Assembly (NCBI GenBank): GCA_964019155.1 | Contig: OZ025243.1 | Span: forward strand, 13,731,944-13,795,943 | Reading direction: 5' to 3' | Source: Osedax fenrisi | Taxonomy: Eukaryota; Annelida; Polychaeta; Sabellida; Siboglinidae | DNA: 64,000 nt | Part shown: positions 1 through 11,641 of the stretch, in pieces | Numbering within the stretch: position 1 is the first letter of the stretch | Layout of the letters: every line of letters starts with the position of its first letter | The notes under the pieces: generated by a model | Databases searched by the model: none | What the model was told of the DNA's origin: nothing | What the model saw: the letters and a program-made list of their open reading frames with translations, nothing else | Made by a program: the position numbers and the translations under genes

Positions 1-2117
1 TTTATGATTTTTACCAAGTCGTTGCCTATCCCAAATTCATACATCACATTCCACAAACCATCATGCCATACTCTATCGAAGGCTTTCTTGAAATCGATGA
101 AATTGTGGTAGACTTGTCGTTGATGATCCATATGTTTTTCCATTAATATTCTGCAATTCAAAATTTGTTCTGTTGTACTGCGATCCTTTCTAAAACCTGC
201 TTGTTCATCAGCCAGAATATCTTCTGCTTGTGGTGTTAAGCGATTCAGTATGATCCGTAATAAAATTTTGCTCGTGTGACTGATCAGACTTATAGTACGA
301 TAGTTTGAACATTTTTTGAGATCGCCTTTCTTTGGAATAGGTATAATTAAAGAAGTCGTCCATGCTTCAGGCCATTGGTTTGTAGACCAGATTTTCTGAC
401 ATAGCTTGGTAAGTATATCGTATAGTGCCTCACCTCCTCCTTTGATAAGTTCACCTGGCACATTATCAATACCTGGTGACTTACCATTTTTCAAGGTTCT
501 TATGGCATTGATTACTTCTTCTTTTAATATGGGTAATGGTTGTTCTTCATTTTCTTCTCGAGTATTATGTAACTTAGATTGATCAGTTTTAATTGGGTAG
601 TTATATAAATCTCTGCAATATTCCGTCCATCTTTCTAATCTTGCACTATCATCTTCTATTGTTACTCCGTTAGCATCTTCAATATTTGACATTTTCCTGT
701 CTATAGAGTTAGTGATTGCTTTTATCGTGTTATACGCTCTCTTGCTATGAACACCTCTTTTTAGGTCGTGGTCAATTGAATTACATTGGGATTTAAGCCA
801 ATCTTCTTTTTTCTCTTTCATACTTCTTCTAATAAGGTTGTGGACTCGTTTATATTCTTCTGCATGTTCAGTACTCTGATGTTTGGTTGATTTTAGACTT
901 CTTCTTTTATCACATAGCGTTAAAATCTCATCAGTTATCCAAGGTTGCTTTTTTATTCTGTATTTTCCTAGAACATTTTCTGCTGTACTTGTTAATGACT
1001 GTGAAATTTGCGTATATGCATTGTCAGTTGATATTTCATTAATATTGATGTCTGATAGCTTCGATTTCAAATCTTCTTTGTACTGTAGGCTTATAGTTGC
1101 ATTATTCAATTTTTCTAGATCATATCGTATTCTATTGCTTTTCTTCATTTTTTGTGATCGTAGTTTCAGTTTCATGTTACAGAGAACAAGGTCGTGGTCA
1201 CTGTTTATTACAGCTCCAGGGTATGTTCTAGTTGAGGACATGTGTATACTTGATTTGAATCTCAATGGTGCTAGAATATAATCAATTTGGTTATGGGTAC
1301 GACCATTTGGCGAGTGCCACGTAGCTTTTCTTGAATCTTTTTGCGGGTGAAGTGTGTTAGAAAGTGTAAAATTATGTTTGGTAGCAAATTCGAGAAGTCT
1401 GATGCCTCTTGGGTTTGTTTTCCCGAGCGCAAATTTTCCTACAGCATTACTCCAATCTTTATTTGCATCACCTACTATTGCGTTCCAATCACCTTGTATA
1501 ATCAGTAAGTCTTTTTTATGTACCGCTGCCATTGTTTGTTCTATATCTTCATAAAAAACTTCGATATCTTCGTCATTATAATCGCTTGTAGGAGCATAAA
1601 TCTGAATGATAGTCATATTTACTGGCTGTGAAGCTAATCTTATTGATATAATTCTGCTGGAAACTGTGCTGTAATTGAGGATCGATGTGGTAAGCTCTTT
1701 TCTAACGATAAAAGCTACTCCTTGTTGATGGTATTTTTCTTGTCCACTATAGACAATTTTATGACCTTCGTCTGTTATTACTTCACCAGAGTTTTTCCAT
1801 CGTGTCTCAGCAAGTCCAATAATATCCCATCTATAGCGATCAAGTTCTCTCGTTAGTTCTTGGATTTTTCCTACGCCGTTAAGCGTACGAACATTCCATG
1901 TTCCTATCGTTGTAATATTCGTTGCTAGTTGTATTCTTCGTTTATTAATTGTCTTTGTCGTTCGTTGTGTTGTTTTATGTTGTGTTGTTAATATATTATT
2001 CAATCCAGTAGTCGATTTATCACATCCATCCTGGGATTTACCGATGGGATGCGCGGGCGTTGTTATTCCGGGGCTCGGCCGATCCGGCATTGAATGTTTT
2101 ATATTTGTAATTGTCAT
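1..2117 (-). CDS. LINE endonuclease-reverse transcriptase, open to the window edge (partial)
   Basis: The ATG is at 2117-2115, with an in-frame TAA four codons upstream, and the frame stays open for 705 codons to base 1. After about 70 residues an APE-type endonuclease starts at GTWNVRTLNGVGK; it shows GLAETRW, then QGDWNAIVGD, and ends with the catalytic-type block INSDHDLVLC. A basic linker follows. The reverse transcriptase fingers and palm begin at about residue 530, with GKSPGIDNVPGELI, PIPKKGDLKKCSNYR, EQAGFRKDRSTTEQI and FIDFKKAFDRVWH. The catalytic FADD block should lie just past the edge. The element copies its RNA at a nicked target (target-primed reverse transcription). No stop or frameshift is visible, so this copy may be intact. 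Confidence 0.85.
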   Translation of the reverse strand, partial: MTITNIKHSMPDRPSPGITTPAHPIGKSQDGCDKSTTGLNNILTTQHKTTQRTTKTINKRRIQLATNITTIGTWNVRTLNGVGKIQELTRELDRYRWDIIGLAETRWKNSGEVITDEGHKIVYSGQEKYHQQGVAFIVRKELTTSILNYSTVSSRIISIRLASQPVNMTIIQIYAPTSDYNDEDIEVFYEDIEQTMAAVHKKDLLIIQGDWNAIVGDANKDWSNAVGKFALGKTNPRGIRLLEFATKHNFTLSNTLHPQKDSRKATWHSPNGRTHNQIDYILAPLRFKSSIHMSSTRTYPGAVINSDHDLVLCNMKLKLRSQKMKKSNRIRYDLEKLNNATISLQYKEDLKSKLSDININEISTDNAYTQISQSLTSTAENVLGKYRIKKQPWITDEILTLCDKRRSLKSTKHQSTEHAEEYKRVHNLIRRSMKEKKEDWLKSQCNSIDHDLKRGVHSKRAYNTIKAITNSIDRKMSNIEDANGVTIEDDSARLERWTEYCRDLYNYPIKTDQSKLHNTREENEEQPLPILKEEVINAIRTLKNGKSPGIDNVPGELIKGGGEALYDILTKLCQKIWSTNQWPEAWTTSLIIPIPKKGDLKKCSNYRTISLISHTSKILLRIILNRLTPQAEDILADEQAGFRKDRSTTEQILNCRILMEKHMDHQRQVYHNFIDFKKAFDRVWHDGLWNVMYEFGIGNDLVKII

Positions 2118-2480
2118 GTGTTCTTACTCCAGGCATTAAGAGTCTAGCGGTGCCTGTCTCCTCTCCAGACTATTCGTATCAGCGTAACTATGGTTTATGA
2201 TAGATTGGCTATACGATGTGCACTTGACCGTTGAGATATTAAATCTTCATCCGCTCTTAACCGTTGGTTAACTAGTAACTCTTCCGCTCGAATACAGTGC
2301 AGGTATTCTCCCATCATTTGTCTTAGCCCACTTGCTGAAGTGGTTTCCAGGGAGTGGCACGAGGAGCCGACAAAGATAGTTGGAAGAGAAAATGGTGCAT
2401 TCTGTACCTAACCCTTATTATGAATAGAAGGCAGCAGTAGGCAAAGAATGTGATTCACCACTACTCTCCCCTACTCCCCT
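1..2480 (-). mobile_element. Non-LTR retrotransposon (LINE), 5' part, runs off left edge
   Basis: The minus strand from about 2480 down to base 1 is the 5' end of a LINE. A 5' untranslated stretch of about 360 bases (2118-2480) precedes one long ORF (2117 to the edge). This stretch is clearly less AT-rich than the surrounding DNA, which argues for recent arrival. The outer limit near 2480 is set only by the change in base composition. No target-site duplication can be checked because the 3' end is outside the window. The gene content (endonuclease, then reverse transcriptase, in a single ORF) resembles RTE-like or related single-ORF LINEs. The clade is a guess. Confidence 0.85.
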
Positions 2481-3088
2481 AACAATTATAGAAACTCATA
2501 ATTCTTCTTCCACAAAATACTATAGATCTACTCATACTTAATGTTATCAATTTTCGATCGCCAACTTGCGCATATCTAATGATTCACTGGATTTACATCT
2601 GTTATACAATCCAGTTTTAGTAAATCAGTAACACCCATTATTCTATAAAATATACACGACCAGACTATTCCATATAACTAAGAATGCTTAGATATCCCCT
2701 AACTATAATTTTATTATAATTCCATATATCTTCAACTTAATGTCAACAAATGTCATCTAAATTACAAATGCAATACACTAACATCACAATATGGATAGTT
2801 TCTGCCCATTATATAGTACATACTTTCCATAGAACTAATATCAAATTCTATATATAGTCTTTATATCTCTAACCGTACTTATATTTGTGTAGGTTATTAA
2901 TTATTAGAACATCTAGTTTTATCTTATTAGATTCTATTGTTAGTTTTGTTTAGATGTCAGATACAACTACCGCACTAGAAATCTAATAAATAGATATCAT
3001 TAAATAAGTTAAGTTATTACATATATATGTATGCCATAGAAACATTATTTATTATCGAGGCACTAATATTACCACAGACGACATTCAG
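2481..3088. other. AT-rich non-coding stretch, probably an intron of UNC79
   Basis: No coding signal, RNA gene or clear repeat is seen here. It lies between the LINE and the first candidate UNC79 exon and is read as intron sequence into which the LINE inserted. Confidence 0.5.
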
Positions 3089-3156
3089 AGAATAAATCCA
3101 AGATGTCAACTTCGTCGACTCCCTCTCAGTTTCAGAAGAGGAATATCGTCACTACG
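3089..3156 (+). CDS. Candidate UNC79 exon upstream of the first certain exon
   Basis: The stretch after the acceptor attcag (3083-3088) up to the donor gtttgt at 3157 is open. It encodes a Ser/Thr-rich piece containing STSSTPSQFQKRN and ends in phase 0, which fits the phase-0 start of the exon at 3437. The matching part of UNC79 is poorly conserved, so homology cannot confirm it. Just after the donor there is a small tandem of gcactatcat-like units (3165-3200). An alternative acceptor lies at 3076-3077. Confidence 0.4.
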
Positions 3157-3436
3157 GTTTGTAACCATGCACTATCATGCACTATCACGAACTATCAAGC
3201 ACTTAATGCCTTAGTTATTATTATTACACAAACGCATACTACTTCTTTAATCTCAATATAACTCATCTAATATGAAAAGTATTCATTAATTTAATTATAA
3301 AAATGTAAACTAAATTAAATTTTTACACATTCATATATATATATATATAAATATATGATTAATTATAATACTTCATGCGAAGATATACAGCACAAAAGGT
3401 TACTAATTACATGTAATATGCGTCGCACTCGAACAG

Positions 3437-3885
3437 GTGAAATCCTACGAACAACTGCTGATCGACCGCTGTCCGGAATGCAACACCGTACTGGAGAGGT
3501 ACGAGGAGGAGACGATCTCATTGGCTATCATCTGTCTGTCTACGTTCGTGTACCGAGAGCCGTCGCTAGCGGCTAACCTCCTTCCCGACATGCTGAAGGC
3601 CTGCGCTAAGTTTGTATTCACTAGTCGTATTACCTCGCTAAGTATCATTTACGTCCATTTTATAATGAAGATAAATATTAATATATATTAAAATATTAGT
3701 CAAATATATTTTAATAAAAATATATTAAAATGTACTATATATATATATATCAAACTATGATAAATTCCATATAAACAATATATTTATTTATAGAATTGCC
3801 GGTGGAAGCATATATTCCTGGCAAACCGAAATGTTAGTATCACTTAAGTAGCGATTAAAGCTGTATTAACATATGTGGTCTATAG

Positions 3886-3937
<52 letters not shown>

Positions 3938-3949
3938 CTCTCTCTCTCA

Positions 3950-4027
<78 letters not shown>

Positions 4028-4984
4028 CAAAGCCCTTACCTCAATACATTGCATAACCCTATAGAGCCGGACTAATAATACCCGGCAACTGTATAAGTAT
4101 CGCCAGACAATTCCTACGCTGCACGCTGCATCAGGTGCTGCCCAATAAGATATTCCTGCGACTGTTCCAGATGAATCTCGAAGGTAGGCGATCTCTTTAA
4201 TATCTAACTGCTAGCGTATACCCATGTGCAAGTGAATGTATACATATTATACATTCTAGTGGTGGTCTGAGTAACAAAATAGATAATATTTATATATTTA
4301 CATCTTAATTTCAAGCCAATTTAGCATTAAATTAGCAGTAAATATTTTCACATCATTTTTATTTTAATATATATTCATTATACCTTTATAAAAAAACTCC
4401 CTATAGATGAGTATAACGTCGAAGCAATATTATTATACATACGTAATCTATTTGTAGACGAGTATTTCCTGAAGACGATCGTGAACACGCTGATCGACTT
4501 CCCGGACTTGACTCCGTTTGCAGCGCTGCAATCTTTATTTGAAGTTATTTCACATAGGATAGAATAGTACTACTACATTACAAGCGTAGTTATTTAACAA
4601 TGTATTTGATGGTGATAAGTTGATTAATATTAGCTATGCTCGGAATTCTAAATTGTTATTTCTTTACTTGTTAAATTTGTAAATGAATTTCCCTATGAAT
4701 TAGCGCATTAGCGTGTCGATCAATGTAATTTGTGTATACATGCATGTTCTAATTAAAATTTGATTTTAAATAATATAATAATAATAATTATAATCGGAAG
4801 AACGATTAACATACCGAGATAATCGTTTTACTGTGATTAATAGGACTGTAAGATATATATGTATATATATGATGGGCAACAACAACAGAAAATAGTCATA
4901 TTATTTTGAAGCCCTTTAGAAGAAAATATTATATAAATATCATTATAATTTAACAGAAAAAAAAATTAAAATTCTTCTAATAAA

Positions 4985-5027
<43 letters not shown>

Positions 5028-6161
5028 TATGTATATAGACTCTATATTTATCTCTGTACTGTATTCGCAGGCGTTCAATTCCACTAAGAACCACACAGCG
5101 ACCCAACTATCCAATGTGTTTGTGAACCTAGTGGTGTATCTGGAGTTTCTGTCCCCCGACACCTGCGGTTCCCTTCACACCAGCTGGTTCCCCATCCTGC
5201 CCCATCTCGAGACCTTCTTCAGATCTCTGGTGATGCTCTACTGCGGAGGTTCGCGCGCGGTTTAGATTAACTGAGTAGGTAAATAGCGTTACTAGCGTTA
5301 TTTCTTTAATGGTATCGTTTAATCAATAGTATCGTGTATAAAATATCTAAATTATAAAATATATATTATAATTATTGTATTTATTATTATATATATATAT
5401 ATATAAATATATAGTAAAGTCAACTATTTACGTTAATTATTATCATGGCAATCATGTTGAGAGTAATATAGTGTTATTGGCAATTTATAGAATATTTGAA
5501 ATTATATTTTATAATTCGTATATGTTATATTTCCTAATCTTAAATAGGCGGTGTATCAATAATCAATTGATGTATCGGTAATATATTAATTATATAATAA
5601 TAATTTTCATTTTTAAACATAAATTGATATTTCATTTAATTTCAGAAACTGAATTAGAATATAACTGCAAGTTATTGAATGATCATTAAATGAGAGATAC
5701 CCATAAATACATCTAATTTAGAATAAATAAATTTATATCTTTACATACAACTATTGCAATACAGTGTTTACCGATACTTAGGTAAGAACAAAAGTTCTAA
5801 TGTAACAATGGGAGACCATGATGTCTCCAAAATCATGAAGATTATTTATATTTCCTTAAAGATTCCCGGCATTATAAATAATAAAGTTTGTACATCTAGC
5901 AATATTAGTGTAACCACAAGAATACATACACGCATGTATACCACTGTGTCTCATGCTTAATTACAGCAAGGGCTACTCGAAGCATTCTCCAAGATATGTA
6001 TCTACATTATACAAGCGAAACCGATAAATCTGAAATATCTGTTGGATGTATGTCATATATGCACTCGCGTGTTCAATAAGGTTATCATGATCTTTGCATC
6101 AATATATCGAATACATTACATAGAATATAATTAAAATTAATAGAATATAGTTAGTTAGATA

Positions 6162-6196
<35 letters not shown>

Positions 6197-7980
6197 TATA
6201 TATAAAATAAATTAATAGTACAAATATATATATATATATATATAAAATAAATTAATAGTATAAATGTAACCCATTTGAAAACACTTCAGGAAAGAGATAA
6301 GCTAGTTCTAACGAGGGTTGTGATCTATGAGTTCATTCAGGCGCTCAAGTTCAAGATCAACCTACCCGACGGAAACCTTATCCTACTGCTGCAGGTTCAG
6401 ACGCCGAGTATTGATGTCTCTCTACATATCTAGACCTACATCTCTACCTCGCTCTACCGTTCTTTACACGTCTCCTTCTCATCGATCTTGTAGATATTCT
6501 CTGTGTACAGTCTACATCAAGCTATATCCCCACCTTAACTCATAATTCAATTCCTCTCTAAGACTATATCTCTACCTCACTCTTGACATTTTCTATCTTT
6601 CTCTCCCTCTATTGCTCAATAGTATATCTAAATATATCTCCATCTCATCTCTGTACATTCTCTCTGTTCAGTATTCACCCTGATATGCCCCTACCTTAAA
6701 ACCTACTTCATTCCCTTGACATCTCATTTTTACCTTCCCATAGAAACTACTTCACCCTCTCACCTATTTCACCATGGACGTATTAGGATACCTACAACTT
6801 TTTATATATACCCCCCTCTCAAACCATGCCTTCAATATCTCTCTATAACTTTATATCACTACTTTATCCCTATTTCTCAATACTACAATATCGGTTAATA
6901 ATGTATCCCTATTTTACATCCATACCTTTTAAGATCACAATCTTGAACCATCTATCTATTTTCCCCTATAGTGTTAGTTCATCCTCATAGACTGTAAATC
7001 TGTCTCAATCGGTACACCTTGAAGCCCACATGATTCCTTATTATGATTCTTATACATGATTCCTAGTTATATATCTCATTTCAGATTTTCCTAATAGTTT
7101 ATCCCATATTCTCTCCATCTCACTTAATTTATCACCCCCACTTAAGCCCATTTCCCTAACTCGCACCCACAATAGTTCATCCCGTATTCTATCTATCTCA
7201 CTATCACTCCTAATGAGTCTTAAACCTATATATCACCCCCACTTAAGCCCCATTTCCCTAACTCACACCCGCAATAGTTCATCCTCATGGACCTCGGTGG
7301 TTCCCTGAACACTTCGAATATCAGCGAACTGTCTCTACCTAACCCCGGCTGCACTCTGACCTCTACGACTTCAGCATCCGAATGTTTGAGGTCGCATCTC
7401 ATGGACTGCATCGATTTCATCTCCGACCTACACACCATCAACAAAGTAAAGGTAAGACACGCCCCCTCCATCCAAGCCACGCCCCCTCCGTACAAGTCAC
7501 ACCCACTCTACAGTTTATGTTTACATACCATCGATGTTAATATAATAGTTAGCGATAACATAATGTTCTCCACTCTTTAATTATTCCGACGATGAATTCC
7601 TCTAATAGGCTAATATGAAGGCTTCGAACAACATGAACGAAGACACCATCGGAGGTCAACTTAAGGTCAGTGCGACCTTTAACCCCGCGCACACTTTCCG
7701 CACGACGTTATCTTCATTACAGGGAGGCGTGGCCCAGTTCGTCGCGCTAGAGTTAACGCGGGCGATGTCGCACGACAGTCGAACTTTGAACCGCTACATG
7801 CCTTGGCTATCTCATCCTCCGACCTCTATTCAGCAAGGGTAACTTACTTTGATTAGAATTCTAGTGCTTATAGTGGTATAGCGATAGTGTTTTAATTATA
7901 GCGATTTATTAAAATCAGAATTAAGTTTATAGTATTCTTAATAATAATGTAAATTAAATTATAATAATATTATAATTCTA

Positions 7981-8011
<31 letters not shown>

Positions 8012-9937
8012 AACAAATTTATTAATTATTACAATTTATATATATATTATTATTAATACAGTATTAATTATTAATCATACATTTTTCCGACTTTTGTTTC
8101 AATACGATATAATCGTATCATTACAATATTCTGATACGCTCGCTTACTAATCTCCCCCCCCGCCCCGCCACCGTATAGACCTAAAGAGTTCCTGGAGTGC
8201 GTAGATCACATCAGACTACTGTCGTGGTTATTAATCGGTTCTCTGACCCACTCAACGAACATGTCTTCGACCACTTCGCCACTAGGTTTACTATCGTTGT
8301 TATCCGACCGTAGAGCTACGGAGAAATAGAGTAGTAAACGAGGTATCTGACAGGCGGTAAGCGTCAATCTAATTTGGTCACCGCAAAATGGCTGATTTTA
8401 CCTATTTAATTTTTTATTTTGTAGATAGAATAACATTATTAATACATTTGGAAGGAGGATAAAAAAGATAAAAAATTGTATAAATCAATGTTCATATCAT
8501 AACTTGTATTGCATACGTAATATAGTAAATATTGTTATCGTATATTTTTTACGATTTGTAAAAATGTTACGATATAATTTGATTATCAAAAATATTTATT
8601 TTATATCTGCATTATTATTATTGATATTATATATATATATATATATATGCGTGGAGATAACAATTGAAAAGAGAAAGAATTTAGATGTGATATTTTGTTT
8701 AAAATCGTTTTATTATTAGATAATAAATATCTTCTAATAAATGATTATTACTATATATATATATATATATTAAATGGGTTACGATCAAAAAGGAGGAGTT
8801 GAGTTGCAAAGGTTAAATTTTAAATGTGAAATAAATTTTTATAAACTCACTTTTGGATGTAATGTATCTAAAAAAACCAAACAGGACAAAACTAAACCAC
8901 TTAAACCAAATAACCCACAAATATCAATACAATATATACTATTAACTTATATTTCAAATGTAATCGTTAACACTCAACTCGTCCTTTTTAATCGTCTCCC
9001 GATTAAACGATTAGTATACTGATTACTATTTGATATTGTTGTTATAACGATATTCTTAATATAAGCTACGCATAGCTTCCGAATATCCTTATGTATATTA
9101 ATTCAATATTCAGTAAATAACAAATTCATTCATATATTGACGGTCGTGACGTTACACTCTTGAAGGTACATCGACGGGATGTCAGTCTGAATCCTGCCCT
9201 CTTCCTCTTGAGATAAGTAGCCACGTCGCTGACCTCATCATGGTGATAATGACCGGGTTCTCGGAACAGTCTAAGGTCAAGTTCACAGTATTTAGCAGAG
9301 AACCGCGTACAACATTATATTATATAATTATATTTGTTATAAGTTACCGTAGTTAATTATTTGCAAAGATTTGCGAAAAATATTTAACTTTAAGGGGATA
9401 CGATAGGACGCACGCAATTCCGCCGTTTACATGTAATTAGATAGGATGTTTGTATAATATTCAAACAAGTGTTTTGAATTGAATATATTACCGATTTTAA
9501 TAATTTTTACATATTTATATTAATTAGAATAATATCTCTGTTTCAATCACAGAATATTTTGAATATGATATATATTCGTCGAGTGATTCATGGTTGAACG
9601 TCATTACCGATTTTTTCCGGTATTTTAGTGTCAAAAATGTACAAAATGTACCATATAAAATTTAATAATAAATATTTTTTAAATATTATGTGATTAAATG
9701 TTAGATATATATATTATCTATAATATGTAGTAAAAATTATGAGTGTAGCTAAAACAACGATCCCTAAACATTGACTTATATAAAAGTAATTGGCGAAAAT
9801 ATTTATACTGAGAAAAACACATTCAAAGATTACCAATAATATTTCTTAATTTTGTATGAAAATAGATATTTATTGTATTGGATATATACTTATATAATAT
9901 ATACATATGATATTTTAGATGTATATATATATATTCA

Positions 9938-9979
<42 letters not shown>

Positions 9980-11571
9980 TATACATATATATATATATAT
10001 ATATATAGTATATACATATAATTAATACATTACATTACATATAATTAATATTTTATATATTTATTTTTTACATACCTTCATAAAAGACAACTTTTAACAT
10101 GTTTATATGAATCTTTAGGCCATAAAAATTCATATTTAAATAAATAATATATTATTTATAAGTATTAGCACAAAATAAATTTTATAAAAAAAATCAAAAA
10201 ACGAAAATTACAAACTACCGTATCCCCTTAAAATGATTTTCTATCAAGTTTGCTATAATTTTAGTGGGAAACCCCCTTACTTTCCGGCAACTTGTCTGAA
10301 ATATAATAACTTTATAGAGGGTATCGCATTACAACTTGATAGAAAATTATTTTAAAGTTACAATATTTCCGGCAAGTTGCCAGAAAATCTTGTAGTGGGA
10401 TACCCCCTTAAGAGCTACAGTAATACATATGTAATAACAAATTTACATATTTTCATTTAAAACTTTGAATCACCATTTCCACTTTAAGCTAGCGTCCGAT
10501 TACTAATATATTTAATATAATCAATATTAATATAGTATATAATATGCGTATCGTAAATTCATATATTTTAATTTACATATAATTTATCTCCTTCATAAAT
10601 GTAAATATATATATTAATATGTGTATTAATGATTACAAATGCAAAACAATATCGCAGGCTTCTGTACTGCACATGTCAGCTCTGTTCCACGCTTTTATTT
10701 TGTGCCAGGTAATATGCTTAGTTTAATTAATATTATATTACAAATTCATAGATATATATATTTATTATTTATATTTATATTGATATCCTTTGTTGAATAT
10801 TTGACACCAGTATTCAATTTTAGTTGTCTATATATTAATGAAATAGGATTTAAATATATTTTACAGTTAATATATAATTAATTTGAATAATTATATATTA
10901 TATAATATATTTATTATACTTAATTATATCATTAAAGTATTCAATATAGATGGATAATTAGTTTATATTTCTGAAATGTATGTAATAATTTCTAAGCTGA
11001 ATCTATTTTGTATTATTTAATTATTATTAGTAAAAAGTCATACAATAAATTAGCATCATTAGCATCATTTTAATTAGCATAATTTTGAAAATCATAATTC
11101 AATCAAATTTGAAATAGATTTAAAAAAAATAGACATTCACGATTTATTATTAACATTTATAGGAAATGTAACATAAAATCGAGTTATTTAATTTTGGTTT
11201 AGTTTGATATGAAAGCATATCTTAAGTTTCATTTAAAAGTAATATTATTATTATTATTATTATTATTAGTTATTATTATTATTATTATTATCAGATTTAG
11301 GTTTTTACATCAGGGTAATTATTGAAGCAGAGCTCATCGAGATAATTAGCCTTCAATATATGTTAATGTATGATGTCAAGCATGCCTTCAAGTTAAAACT
11401 CACACACACACACTCGCCTAGTTATGGACGATGTACTGCGAATGCGCGATACAACACAAGAGTCAGAAGGCTTCTAAGACCATCACAGATTACTGGGGTA
11501 GGGTAACTCCCGGTATCTTGCAGCTCTCCTCTTGTTCCAAAGTTGTTAGTAGTGTAATAGTTACTATAATT

Positions 11572-11641
<70 letters not shown>

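Noticed and set aside
883..1554. Plus-strand ORFs of 132 and 66 codons
   Set aside because: They are antisense to the continuous LINE endonuclease frame on the minus strand.
3445..3648. 67-codon minus-strand ORF
   Set aside because: It is the antisense shadow of the UNC79 exon 3437-3609, which has clear homology and splice signals on the plus strand.
3873..4075. Ser/Leu repeat ORFs in two frames
   Set aside because: They come from the (TC)n array in an UNC79 intron.
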